From: Acidovorax sp. NCPPB 4044
GTDB lineage: Bacteria > Pseudomonadota > Gammaproteobacteria > Burkholderiales > Burkholderiaceae_C
Length of the DNA stretch: 64,000 nucleotides
Reading direction: 5' to 3'
Assembly (NCBI RefSeq): GCF_028069655.1
Contig: NZ_JAMCOS010000001.1
Coordinates: 1,518,001 to 1,582,000 of the forward strand
Shown: one piece after another, positions 42,360 through 50,884 of the stretch
How positions within the stretch are numbered: position 1 is the first letter of the stretch
Layout of the letters: every line of letters starts with the position of its first letter
Program-made: the position numbers and the translations under genes
Notes under the pieces: model-generated
Seen by the model: the letters and a program-made list of their open reading frames with translations, nothing else
Databases searched by the model: none
Told to the model about the DNA's origin: nothing

Positions 42360-42955
42360 CCACCGTTTCCACCCCCGGCACCGCGCCGCGTCCTCGCTCG
42401 CACGCCCGCTCACGCTTGCGCGCTCGCATCGTGCTCACGGGCTTCGCCGCCTGCGGCCTCGCTGCGCTGGCCTGGGCGTCCTTCGTGCATCCGCTGCCGC
42501 GCCTGATCTACAACCCGTCCGACAGCGTGGCGGTCGGCTGGTATCGCATCGACCCGTTCGACCCACGCACCGCCTCGCTGCCACGTCCCTTGTCCGTGGA
42601 CAGCATCGTGCTGGTGCCGCTGCCGACCACGGCCGCCGCACTCGCTGCGCAGCGCGGCTATCTGCCGGTGCGCGTGCCGCTGCTCAAACGTGTAGGCGCA
42701 GTCGCGCCGCAGCACGTTTGCGTTTTCGATGCGCTGGTGTGGATCGACGGCGTGCCGGTGGCTGCCGTTCGGCCCGCCGATCGGCTGGGCCGCCCGCTGC
42801 CATCCTGGTCGCAGTGCCGGCAGCTTCGGCCTGGCGAACTGTTCCTTCTCAGTGTGACCAACCCGGCGTCGTTCGACAGCCGGTATTTCGGGCCGGTCAG
42901 CGCATCCGCCGTGATCGGCGTCGCGCGCCCGATCTGGCTGGAGGCCCGCCCATGA
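42356..42955 (+). CDS. traF: S26-family signal peptidase TraF
   Basis: The 199-residue protein has one N-terminal membrane segment (IVLTGFAACGLAALAWASFV) followed by the S26 peptidase motifs: PSDSVAVGWYRID with the catalytic Ser near residue 60, VPLLKRVGAVAPQHVC with the catalytic Lys near residue 111, and SFDSRYFGPV. TraF in RP4-type systems processes the TrbC pilin into its cyclic form; the trbC gene is in this window at 58418. ATGA overlap with DUF2840. Confidence 0.88.
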   Translation: MTTVSTPGTAPRPRSHARSRLRARIVLTGFAACGLAALAWASFVHPLPRLIYNPSDSVAVGWYRIDPFDPRTASLPRPLSVDSIVLVPLPTTAAALAAQRGYLPVRVPLLKRVGAVAPQHVCVFDALVWIDGVPVAAVRPADRLGRPLPSWSQCRQLRPGELFLLSVTNPASFDSRYFGPVSASAVIGVARPIWLEARP

Positions 42956-43407
42956 TGGCCGCCGACTCGCTGCACGTTGCCGTGCATCTTGTCGTGCCAT
43001 CGGGCATGCCGATCCCGTGGCTTTCCGCATGTCGTCGCGCGTGCAGTGCGAGCGCCGATCCTTCGTATCGGGCGCCGCACTTCGCGCTGCCTTCCCATGT
43101 GCAGGCGTCTTGCCTCGAACGCGCCCGGCCTATGGCCGTCGCCGCGTTCGCCGGCGCGCTGGCTGCTCGCGCAGCAGCGCCGCCGGGCCGCCGCTGCTCG
43201 GAGCGCCAGCGAGGGGCAAAGGCGGAAGGCAAGACAAAAGGACGCGGCACCGGGCCGCGTCGAAAGCCAGTCTGCACGTGGGGGTGGCGCGGCACGGAGC
43301 GGCTTCGCCGCCGTGCCGCGTGTGGCCGGAGGCCCGCGCCAAGACAGGGCTACCCGCGTGCTTCGCACGCCGGGGTACGCCCCAGCTTTCAGGGAGCGCA
43401 GCCATGA
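42952..43407 (+). CDS. Doubtful frame between traF and relaxase
   Basis: A 151-codon frame starts in an ATGA overlap with traF and ends inside the start of the relaxase gene. After the first 30 residues (MMAADSLHVAVHLVVPSGMP) the composition is mainly Ala, Arg, Pro and Gly with no recognisable domain, and it crosses two strong hairpins. It may be a small transfer protein, but a non-coding oriT region is as likely. Confidence 0.3.
   Translation: MMAADSLHVAVHLVVPSGMPIPWLSACRRACSASADPSYRAPHFALPSHVQASCLERARPMAVAAFAGALAARAAAPPGRRCSERQRGAKAEGKTKGRGTGPRRKPVCTWGWRGTERLRRRAACGRRPAPRQGYPRASHAGVRPSFQGAQP
43288..43377. other. Paired hairpins upstream of relaxase, candidate oriT
   Basis: CGCGGCACGG (43288-43297) pairs with CCGTGCCGCG (43311-43320), with CGGC/GCCG extending the stem around a TTC loop. 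A second hairpin has GCGTGC (43356-43361) pairing with GCACGC (43365-43370), extended by TACCC/GGGTA. They end 27 bp before the relaxase start. Relaxases usually act at a nic site next to such inverted repeats, close to their own gene. The nic base cannot be assigned. Confidence 0.4.
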
Positions 43408-45380
43408 GCGACCGCCGCGACGACGATTTCCGCGTGCGCCCCAGCGCCCCGAAGAACCGGGGCACGGGCCTGGGGCAGAGCTTCGTTTCCAAGGTGCTCA
43501 AGCAGACGGGCAAGGCCAGCGGCGGCAAGTCCGCAGTGCGCCGTTCTGGCGCAGCGCATGGCACCGGCCAGCGTCCCCGCTCGCGCCTGGGGCGCGGCCA
43601 CACGGCCGCGCGCTTCGCCGGCGCGAAGCTGACGCCCATGTCGCGGCGCGTGACCATCAAGACGCTGCTGGTGAATCACCAGCGGGCCAGTCCGCAGTCG
43701 CTCGCCAAGCATCTGCGCTACATCGAGCGCGACGGCGTGGGCCGCGACGGCGAGCCGGGTCAAGCCTATGGCCCGCAGACCGATGCCGCCGACCTCGACG
43801 CCTTCAAGGAACGCTGCGCCGACGACCGGCACCACTTCCGCTTCATCCTCTCGCCCGAGGATGGCGCGGAAATGGAAGACCTGCGCACCTACACGCGGCA
43901 CCTCATGGGCCGCATGGAGGCCGACCTGGGCACGGGCCTCGATTGGGTGGCCGTGAACCACTGGAATACCGACAACCCGCACACGCACATCGTCGTGCGC
44001 GGGCGCGACGACACCGGCAAAGACCTCATCATCGCGGGCGACTACATCGCCGACGGTTTCCGCCATCGCGCCGCCGAACTGGCGACCGAATGGCTGGGGC
44101 CGCGCACCGAGCTGGAGATCCAGCAGACCTTGGGACGCGAGGTGGAACAGGAGCGGTGGACGAGCCTGGATCGCACCTTGAAGCGCGAGGCCAGCGACGA
44201 TGGCCTGGTGCATGTCGAACGGCTCAACGAACCCCGCTTGCAACGGCAACGCCTGCTGCTGATCGGTCGCCTGCAACGCTTGCAGCGCCTGGGCTTGGCC
44301 GGCGAGACGCAGCCGGGCACCTGGGCCGTCCATGCGGATGCGGAAAAGACCCTGCGCGCCCTTGGCGAGCGTGGCGACATCATCCGCACCATGCAGCGGG
44401 CCATGCGCGGCGAGCCGCGCGAACTGGCGGTGTTCGAGCCGGGGGACGACGGCCGAACCATCCTCGGGCGCGTGGCCGCGAAAGGACTGGCCGACGAGCT
44501 GCGCGACCGAGGCTATCTGGTTATTGACGGCGTGGACGGCAAGGCCCATTACGTCGCGCTCAACGCCCGCGACGAGCTGGCGAACTATCCGACCGGGGCC
44601 GTGGTGGAGGTGAAGGGATCGGCCAACGTGCGCGCGGCCGACAGGAACATCGCCGCGCTGGCGAGTGATGGCCTGTACCGCACCGATCATCACTTGGCCG
44701 TGGCGCAGGGCCAGGCCGTACCGGGCCGCGACCCGCAGGAGGTCGTGGCGGCCCACGTCCGCCGGCTGGAAGCCCTGCGCCGGGCCGGCATCGTGGAGCG
44801 CGTGACCGAAGGACTATGGAAGGTGCCGGACGACCTGACCGAGCGTGGCCGCCAGTACGACGCGCAGCGCCTGGGCGGCGTGGCGGTAGAACTGAAGTCG
44901 CACCTTCCCATTGAGCGGCAGGCGCGCATGATCGGGGCCACCTGGCTCGACCAGCAGTTGATCGGCGGCGGCTCGGGCCTGGGCGACCTGGGCTTTGGTG
45001 GCGAGGCCAAGCAGGCGATGCAGCAGCGCGCCGACTTCCTGGCCGAACAGGGGCTGGCCGAGCGGCACGGGCAGCGCGTGATCCTGGCGCGCAACCTGCT
45101 GGGCACGCTGCGCAACCGGGAACTGGCGCAGGCCGCCAAGGACATCGCCGCCGATACCGGCCTGGAGCATCGCCCGGTGGCCGATGGCAAGCGTGTTGCC
45201 GGCATCTACCGCCGCAGCGTCATGCTCGCCAGCGGGCGCTACGCGATGCTCGATGACGGTATGGGGTTCAGGTTGGTGCCGTGGAAACTCGTGATCGAGC
45301 GACACCTGGGTCAGCAGATCGCTGCGACGGCTCGGGGCGGGATGGTGAATTGGGAAGTCGGCCGAGGTCTCGGCAGATAA
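43404..45380 (+). CDS. rlxS: RlxS-type relaxase / mobilization nuclease (DUF3363)
   Basis: The 658-residue protein has a basic N-terminal tail (residues 1-80), a VirD2/MOB-type relaxase domain with KTLLVNHQRASPQSLAKHLR and the metal-binding NPHTHIVVRG (His193 and His195), and a C-terminal DUF3363 region (NRELAQAAKDIAADTGLEHR and downstream). It would nick oriT and pilot the DNA strand through the Trb channel via TraG. ATG 43404 follows GGGAG. The accessory cluster begins directly after it, a known insertion hot spot in such ICEs. Confidence 0.9.
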   Translation: MSDRRDDDFRVRPSAPKNRGTGLGQSFVSKVLKQTGKASGGKSAVRRSGAAHGTGQRPRSRLGRGHTAARFAGAKLTPMSRRVTIKTLLVNHQRASPQSLAKHLRYIERDGVGRDGEPGQAYGPQTDAADLDAFKERCADDRHHFRFILSPEDGAEMEDLRTYTRHLMGRMEADLGTGLDWVAVNHWNTDNPHTHIVVRGRDDTGKDLIIAGDYIADGFRHRAAELATEWLGPRTELEIQQTLGREVEQERWTSLDRTLKREASDDGLVHVERLNEPRLQRQRLLLIGRLQRLQRLGLAGETQPGTWAVHADAEKTLRALGERGDIIRTMQRAMRGEPRELAVFEPGDDGRTILGRVAAKGLADELRDRGYLVIDGVDGKAHYVALNARDELANYPTGAVVEVKGSANVRAADRNIAALASDGLYRTDHHLAVAQGQAVPGRDPQEVVAAHVRRLEALRRAGIVERVTEGLWKVPDDLTERGRQYDAQRLGGVAVELKSHLPIERQARMIGATWLDQQLIGGGSGLGDLGFGGEAKQAMQQRADFLAEQGLAERHGQRVILARNLLGTLRNRELAQAAKDIAADTGLEHRPVADGKRVAGIYRRSVMLASGRYAMLDDGMGFRLVPWKLVIERHLGQQIAATARGGMVNWEVGRGLGR

Positions 45381-45515
45381 CCGAAATGAACCTGAGCCAT
45401 GCGTATCGCATGCAGGACTCGCGTTGCCGTCGTTGGCTGCCACGCACCTCATCTTGTGCTTGCAAAAGAAATGAACTAGCATTCACTAATTAAATGAACA
45501 TTGATTCACTTCTTC
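45381..45515. promoter_or_regulatory. Relaxase-cargo junction with TetR operator-like repeat
   Basis: TTCACTAATTAAATGAA, about 45483-45499, is a near-palindrome (TTCA...TGAA) in an AT-rich patch just before the TetR gene. It marks a sharp compositional change from the GC-rich relaxase gene and is a likely autoregulatory operator. Confidence 0.5.
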
Positions 45516-46187
45516 ATGGCATATCGGCAAACCCCCGCCGTTGAGGCGCGGCTGCAAGACAACCGCAGCCGCATCCTGGAAGCTGCCCGAGCCTTGGTAA
45601 GTGAGGGCGGCTGGAGCGAAGCGCAAGTGGCCAACGTAGCGGCGGCGGCCGGCATTGCCACCGGCACCGTGTATCGATATTTCCCGTCCAAGGCGGAGCT
45701 TTTCGCGGAGGTGCTGTCGCGGGTGTCTCAGCGCGAGGTGGTGGTCATGACTGAGATCGCACAAGCAGATGGCACCGCCATGACCCGGCTACATGCTGCT
45801 GTCGCGACATTCGTTAAGCGCGCAATGCGCAACCCTCGGCTTGCCTACGCGTTGATCGCAGAGCCATGTGACAGGGAAATCGACGAGGCCCGACTGACTT
45901 ACCGAGCCTCCATCAGCGAGGTGATCCGCGCCATCGTGACCACGGGGCAAAAGACCACCGAAATGCGGAGCGACGTGCAGCCGAACATTGCCGCTACCGT
46001 CATCGTGGGCGGCTTCATGGAGGGCTTGATCGGCCCGCTTTCGCCCCTGAGCCGCCAACGTCACGAGGACACGGATGAGTACCAGCGCGAAGTAGCCTCG
46101 CTGGCTGACCAGATCGCCCGGCTGGCTTGCGCCAGCGTGGCACTCGCCACCGCCAGGGTTCAACCGCTTCAACGGAGAGACGCATGA
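45516..46187 (+). CDS. TetR-family regulator of the cargo cluster
   Basis: ATG 45516 is preferred to TTG 45501. The 223-residue protein has a TetR DNA-binding domain (ILEAARALVSEGGWSEAQVA, then AGIATGTVYRYFPSKAELFA) in residues 20-65, followed by a helical ligand-binding domain (RNPRLAYALIAEPCDREIDE). It is co-transcribed with the following acyl-CoA dehydrogenase gene (ATGA overlap), so it probably senses an acyl-CoA or the acid substrate and represses the operon. Confidence 0.9.
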   Translation: MAYRQTPAVEARLQDNRSRILEAARALVSEGGWSEAQVANVAAAAGIATGTVYRYFPSKAELFAEVLSRVSQREVVVMTEIAQADGTAMTRLHAAVATFVKRAMRNPRLAYALIAEPCDREIDEARLTYRASISEVIRAIVTTGQKTTEMRSDVQPNIAATVIVGGFMEGLIGPLSPLSRQRHEDTDEYQREVASLADQIARLACASVALATARVQPLQRRDA

Positions 46188-47896
46188 ATAGGCCCCTTCC
46201 ACCTCAGATCCTCGAAGTGACTGCTGATCGCTACGACACGCACAAGGTGCTTAACCAGGCGCAGCCCGCGGCCGGCTTCAACGCCTTCAGCGGTGATGCC
46301 TTGCTGTGCGCGGCCATCGAGCGCGAGGCCCCGTGGGCCGCGGCCCGATGCGCGGCGCTGGGCGCCTTGGCTGGCGACGAGGGCGTGCAGGAGCTGGCGC
46401 GATTAGCGAACCGCCACACTCCAGAGCTCAAGACCCATGACCGCTTCGGCAACCGCATCGACTGGGTGGAGTTCCACCCAAGCTGGCACGAACTGATGTC
46501 GCTGGCGTGGAGGCACGAGGTGCCGAATCTCTCATGGCGCACCAAGGAGAAGAGCGGCCACTATGCGCGTGCAGTGCTTTCCTATATCTGGAACCAAGTG
46601 GAGCACGGAACGGCCTGCCCTACGGGCATGGCCTATGCCTCCTACGCTGGCTTCGAGGCTGAGCCGGCGCTTGCCATTTGGAAGGAAAAATCCCTGGGAA
46701 CGGTATACGAATTCAGCCGCCGTGAAGTGGGCGACAAGCCCTCCGTCGTGATCGGCTACGCAATGACCGAAAAGCAGGGTGGCTCCGACCTCCGCGAGAC
46801 GCAGACCACGGCGCGTTTCTCCCACTCAGCCGACTACCACGGCGCGACTGCGCACTGGTACGAGCTGACCGGACACAAGTGGTTCTGCTCGGTGCCGCAG
46901 TCTGATGGCTTTTTCACGCTCGGCAAGGTAAACGGCGGCGTCACCTGTTTCTTCCTGCCGCGCACGCTGCCGGACGGCAGTTACAACCGCTTCCTCGTGC
47001 AGCGGCTCAAGGACAAGGCGGGCAACAAGTCCAATGCGTCGAGCGAGGTCGAGTACGCGGGCACGATGGCCATCCGTGTCGGCGAGGAGGGGCGCGGCCT
47101 GCGCGAGATCCTGTCGCATTCGCACCTCACCCGTATGGATTTCGCCGTCGGCTCGGCGGGCTTAATGCGCCAGGCGCTTACGCTCGCGCTGCGTCACACC
47201 ACGACGCGCAATGCCTTTGGCACCACGCTCGCCGAGCGGCCCATGATGACCAACGTGCTGGCCGACATGGCAGTGGAGGTCGAGGCCGCTACGCTGATGG
47301 CGCTGCGCGTGGCCAAAGCCACAGACCTCTTGGAGGCAAGCGAACACGAAAGGCTGCTGGCCCGAGTGGCGACGCCCGCGGCTAAGTTCTTCAACTGCTC
47401 ACGCGCGCCTTCGATTGCCAACGAGGCGCTGCAGTGCCACGGCGGCAACGGCTTCATCGAGGAGAACCCGATGGCACGCGTGTACCGCGAGGCACCGCTC
47501 AACAGCGTTTGGGAAGGCACGGCCAACATGATGTGCATGGACGTGCGCCGCGCCATGATCCGCGACGCGCGCACCATCGACGCGCTATTCGACGAGCTAA
47601 AGCCCCTGGCGGGCCAGGATGCGCGATTCGACGCGCTGGCGGCACATACCGAACGCCTCGTGCGGGCAGCGGTGGACGACGAATTCCTCGCCCGCCCGAT
47701 GACAGAGGCGGTGGCTCGCGTGCTCCAGGGCGCCGAGATGCTGCGCCACGGCGGTCAGGAGGCGGCGGATGCATTCCTCACTACGCGCAGTCCGGTTGCG
47801 CGCGGCGCATGGGGGGCACACTACGGAACCCTGGCTGCATCGGTCGGCCAAGTTGCAGCGCAGCAGATCATTCGCAGGGCGATGGTGACTGCCTGA
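46184..47896 (+). CDS. AidB-like acyl-CoA dehydrogenase
   Basis: GGAGAGA precedes the ATG at 46184, which overlaps the TetR stop. The 570-residue protein is longer than ordinary acyl-CoA dehydrogenases and matches the AidB branch: VGYAMTEKQGGSDLR-type FAD loop (read as VIGYAMTEKQGGSDLRETQT near 185-205), WFCSVPQSDGFFTLGK, RMDFAVGSAGLMRQALTLAL, and ALQCHGGNGFIEENPMARVY followed by NSVWEGTANMMCMDVRRAM. E. coli AidB protects DNA, but many relatives are metabolic isovaleryl-type dehydrogenases. The gene context with a CoA ligase favours metabolism. Confidence 0.85.
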   Translation: MNRPLPPQILEVTADRYDTHKVLNQAQPAAGFNAFSGDALLCAAIEREAPWAAARCAALGALAGDEGVQELARLANRHTPELKTHDRFGNRIDWVEFHPSWHELMSLAWRHEVPNLSWRTKEKSGHYARAVLSYIWNQVEHGTACPTGMAYASYAGFEAEPALAIWKEKSLGTVYEFSRREVGDKPSVVIGYAMTEKQGGSDLRETQTTARFSHSADYHGATAHWYELTGHKWFCSVPQSDGFFTLGKVNGGVTCFFLPRTLPDGSYNRFLVQRLKDKAGNKSNASSEVEYAGTMAIRVGEEGRGLREILSHSHLTRMDFAVGSAGLMRQALTLALRHTTTRNAFGTTLAERPMMTNVLADMAVEVEAATLMALRVAKATDLLEASEHERLLARVATPAAKFFNCSRAPSIANEALQCHGGNGFIEENPMARVYREAPLNSVWEGTANMMCMDVRRAMIRDARTIDALFDELKPLAGQDARFDALAAHTERLVRAAVDDEFLARPMTEAVARVLQGAEMLRHGGQEAADAFLTTRSPVARGAWGAHYGTLAASVGQVAAQQIIRRAMVTA

Positions 47897-48500
47897 TAGC
47901 TCCTTGGGGGAGGCTAGGGGCGTCAGGTATCGGTGCTCCCGTCCATCGTTCAGCTGCCTTGATAAGCGTCAATACGTCGCGGAAGCGTGGATGCTTGCAG
48001 TCATGCAGCCATTCGAACAGCACCATTTCGTGTGTCACAACGGTGGCGCCTGCTTGTGCCAAACGACTCATCGCTGCGGCATGATCGTCGATCCGTCGTG
48101 AGCCGCTCGCGTTAGCGACAACCCATACGCGTTTGTGGGCTCGAAGCAGCCCAAGCGCTGTTTGCATCATGCAGACGTGGGCTTCGCAGCCTGCGATCAC
48201 AATCTGATTGCATTTCTCTTTTGCCGAGTCCAGAGCCTCAAGCAGTCCATCTGCACAGGCATCAAAGTGCGTCTTGACAACGGTGCTGGCACATTCAGTT
48301 TTCACAAGCTCAACGTTTGGGCCAAGTCCTGACGGGTTCTGTTCCGTACCCAGCACTGGAATGCTCAGCGTTCGAGCAGCATGTGCAAGGAGTTGGGCAT
48401 TGCCCAGCACTTGATCCGCGCCATGGATGGCTGGCATCAAGCGCGTCTGATAGTCCACCAGCACCAGGGCGCTCGTCTGCGCTTTGATAGTGTCCATCAT
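47868..48500 (-). CDS. Isochorismatase-family hydrolase (triad intact)
   Basis: The 210-residue cysteine hydrolase keeps the family triad: Asp in LVLVDYQTRLMP near residue 17, Lys in VVKTHFDACADG near 75, and Cys in IVIAGCEAHVCMMQ near 108. The substrate is unknown; family members hydrolyse isochorismate, nicotinamide or N-carbamoyl compounds. ATG 48500 overlaps the TetR stop as TGATG. It converges on the acyl-CoA dehydrogenase gene with a 29-bp tail overlap. A diverged paralogue lies at 50881. Confidence 0.88.
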   Translation of the reverse strand: MMDTIKAQTSALVLVDYQTRLMPAIHGADQVLGNAQLLAHAARTLSIPVLGTEQNPSGLGPNVELVKTECASTVVKTHFDACADGLLEALDSAKEKCNQIVIAGCEAHVCMMQTALGLLRAHKRVWVVANASGSRRIDDHAAAMSRLAQAGATVVTHEMVLFEWLHDCKHPRFRDVLTLIKAAERWTGAPIPDAPSLPQGAIRQSPSPCE

Positions 48501-49189
48501 CACTTCCGACAGGCGGTTTCGGCTCGGTTGATCAGTTGCTCCAAGTACTTCTCAAACAGATCTTGCGACGCTTGCTTGAACATGCGAATGCGCCCCGTGT
48601 GGCTGAGCACCAAAAGTCCCACGGTATGGGCGAAAAGTGCTGTGATCTCTTCGAGCGCCTGCTGCGTTGGCATTCCGAGGTGCTGCAGCGCGTCTTGCGT
48701 TGGCTGCAATGCGTTGCGCAGACGCGCATTGAGTGTCTCGTTCAACTCGGGTGTTAGGCCCCGAGGCTGCATCCCTTGGAACAGGTAGAAGCCGAGATCC
48801 AGGTCACGCGGATTCTCCCGGTAGAAGTCGAAGAACGCCTTCGCAGTCGCCCGCGCGCGAGCCGGCCCTGAGGGATTCTTGTCCAGCGTTTCCTGAACGC
48901 GCTCATTGAGCCTGTCGAGCGATTCACTCAACAAGGTGCCGTACAGCTCTTCTTTGCTGGCGAAGTAGCTGTAGATCGCGCCCGGTGTGTAGCCCGCCCG
49001 GTGCGCGATCTCCCGGATGCTTGCTTTTTCCATCCCGAGTTCGAAAAACGCGGATCGAGCGGCATCCAGCACGAGTTCACGCCTCACGTCGGCAAGCGCT
49101 TGGTGCCGAAGCTGACGTGGATCGTCCGCTGTTTCGGCCTTTTTGGAGGGCACGCGGCGGGTCTTGATGGGTGCGGTCGGTGTGCTCAT
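48500..49189 (-). CDS. TetR-family regulator (second)
   Basis: Start at 49189 (MSTPTAPIKTRRVPSKKAET). The 229-residue protein has a TetR domain near residues 38-85 (ELVLDAARSAFFELGMEKAS, then AGYTPGAIYSYFASKEELYG) and a helical C-terminal domain. It overlaps the isochorismatase-like gene in TGATG and is divergent from the HpaB-like gene. An inverted repeat in the intergenic region is a probable operator controlling both directions. Confidence 0.9.
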   Translation of the reverse strand: MSTPTAPIKTRRVPSKKAETADDPRQLRHQALADVRRELVLDAARSAFFELGMEKASIREIAHRAGYTPGAIYSYFASKEELYGTLLSESLDRLNERVQETLDKNPSGPARARATAKAFFDFYRENPRDLDLGFYLFQGMQPRGLTPELNETLNARLRNALQPTQDALQHLGMPTQQALEEITALFAHTVGLLVLSHTGRIRMFKQASQDLFEKYLEQLINRAETACRK

Positions 49190-49215
49190 GCGGAAAAGTA
49201 TAAACGTTGACAAAT

Positions 49216-49256
49216 CCATTGAACACCGTTTAAATCCAGTCTCCAATGTTTAATGG
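49216..49256. promoter_or_regulatory. Inverted repeat between TetR and HpaB-like genes
   Basis: CCATTGAACA (49216-49225) and TGTTTAATGG (49247-49256) are inverted with one mismatch, separated by 21 bp, in the AT-rich divergent promoter. The right arm overlaps the GGAG ribosome-binding site of the HpaB-like gene. A TetR operator is the likely reading. Confidence 0.5.
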
Positions 49257-49264
49257 AGACCGCG

Positions 49265-50884
49265 ATGAATGCATCTAGCCAAGCTGCACCTGCCAGCAAA
49301 GTCAATCTGATGTCGGGCGAGGAGTACCGGGAGTCCTTGCGTCAGTACAAACCCAAAGTCTTCGTCGATGGACGCGAAGTGAGCAGCGTCGCCGACGAGC
49401 CAGCCTTCGGACCGGGGGTCAATGCGCTGGCTTTCACCTACGACTACGCCCTGCGCCCGGAACTCGAGCCAATAGCCCTGGCCACGCAACACAGCCGCAA
49501 CCGCGTGGTGAGCCGCATGCTCCACGTGAACGAGTCGTCAGGCGACCTGCTCAACAAGCTCGAAGCCGTGCGTGTGCTATGCCAAGAGACAGGCTGCGCG
49601 CAGCGCTACCTCGCCCACGATGCGCTCAATGGCATCTACCAAGCCGTAGCACACATCGACGATGCGCGCGGTACCACCGAGCACCGCGACCGTTTCGCGG
49701 CCTACCTGGCCGATGTGCAGGATCGCGATCTTTCGCTGGGCGTGGCGATGACGGACGCCAAGGGCGACCGCAGCAAGAAACCGCATCAGCAAGCCAACCC
49801 TGACACCTACGTGCATGTGGTCGAGAAGAACGGGAAAGGCATCTTCATCAGTGGCACCAAGGCCATCGTGACTGGCGGTCCCTACATGCATGAGCTGTTG
49901 GTTATGCCCAGCCGCAACATGGGACAGGAGGATGCAGCCTTTGCCGTGTGCTGTGCCGTGCGAGTGGATGAGCCTGGCATCACCATCGTCTCGAGGCCGG
50001 CGGGCCGGCCTGGTGAAAAGCTGGAGCATGGCGACGCGCTGTTCTCCCGTAAGTACGGCCAGTCCACCGCCGTAGTCATCTTTGATCGAGTCTTCGTGCC
50101 GTGGGATCGCGTCTTCTACGTTGACGAGTGGGAGCACAGCAATGTGTTGACCTACAGCTACGCCACGCACCACCGTCATAGCTGCATTGCCGCCCGAGCG
50201 GGCTTTGGCGATTTGCTGATCGGCGCTGGTGCCTTGATGTGCGAGGCTAACGGCCTGGACCCCGCTAAGAAGAGCAACCTGCGTGATCCGATGGTCGAGC
50301 TGATCAAGATCACGGAAGGCTTCTACGCATGTGGCGTGGCTGCCAGCGTCTATGCAACCAAGGACGAGCACAGCGGCTCTTTCATGCCCGAACCGGTGTT
50401 CAGCAACATCGGCAAGCTACTACTGTCCACGCAGATCTATGACATGCATCGAATCGCACATGAGGTGTCCGGCGGCTTGATCGTCGCGCTGCCCGGCCCG
50501 GATGAGGATCACAATCCGGCGACGTCGGCAAAGCTGTCTGAAGTCCTGCAAGCTAACACGAGCATCCCATACGAGCAGCGCATCCAGACGGCTCGCTTCA
50601 TCGAGGACCTGACTGCGTCGTATCAAGGGGGCTGGTACTCCGTGATCAGTCTGCATGGCGGCGGTTCGCCGGCCGCGATGAAACAGGAAATCTGGCGCAA
50701 CTATCCCGTGGGCTCCAAGGTTGAGCTGGTGGAGCGCCTGTTGGACCGCGGTGTCCTACATGACGAGAAGCGCGCCATCACGCAGAACCGTCAGCCAGGC
50801 AGATGCTGCGATACCGGTTGCACGACGCCGGGCAAGCCAGTCATGGTTCCTCTGCCTGTCAGCACCAAGGTACCCCAGGCATGA
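49265..50884 (+). CDS. HpaB / 4-hydroxybutyryl-CoA dehydratase-family flavoprotein
   Basis: GGAG six bases before ATG 49265 sets the start. The 539-residue protein follows the family throughout: LMSGEEYRESLRQYKPKVFV, MTDAKGDRSKKPHQQANPDT, KAIVTGGPYMHELLVMP, VFIFDRVFVPWDR-like VVIFDRVFVPWDRVFYVDEW, and SLHGGGSPAAMKQEIWRNYP. By recalled comparison to clostridial AbfD, TGCAQRYLAHDA keeps one cluster Cys but has Tyr at the second position, and HHRHSCIAARA keeps the His but has Ala at the last Cys ligand. A Fe-S dehydratase is therefore less likely than a flavin monooxygenase, and no reductase gene is adjacent. The C-terminal 40 residues contain RCCDTGC. Confidence 0.78.
   Translation: MNASSQAAPASKVNLMSGEEYRESLRQYKPKVFVDGREVSSVADEPAFGPGVNALAFTYDYALRPELEPIALATQHSRNRVVSRMLHVNESSGDLLNKLEAVRVLCQETGCAQRYLAHDALNGIYQAVAHIDDARGTTEHRDRFAAYLADVQDRDLSLGVAMTDAKGDRSKKPHQQANPDTYVHVVEKNGKGIFISGTKAIVTGGPYMHELLVMPSRNMGQEDAAFAVCCAVRVDEPGITIVSRPAGRPGEKLEHGDALFSRKYGQSTAVVIFDRVFVPWDRVFYVDEWEHSNVLTYSYATHHRHSCIAARAGFGDLLIGAGALMCEANGLDPAKKSNLRDPMVELIKITEGFYACGVAASVYATKDEHSGSFMPEPVFSNIGKLLLSTQIYDMHRIAHEVSGGLIVALPGPDEDHNPATSAKLSEVLQANTSIPYEQRIQTARFIEDLTASYQGGWYSVISLHGGGSPAAMKQEIWRNYPVGSKVELVERLLDRGVLHDEKRAITQNRQPGRCCDTGCTTPGKPVMVPLPVSTKVPQA

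Noticed and set aside
42952..43407. A confident transfer-protein gene between traF and the relaxase
   Set aside because: The frame is open, but after the first 30 residues its composition is that of GC-rich non-coding DNA and it crosses strong hairpins. It was kept only as a low-confidence frame.
46184..47896. DNA-repair function assigned from similarity to AidB
   Set aside because: AidB-like sequence does not prove the adaptive-response role. The surrounding CoA ligase and HpaB-like genes favour a catabolic acyl-CoA dehydrogenase.
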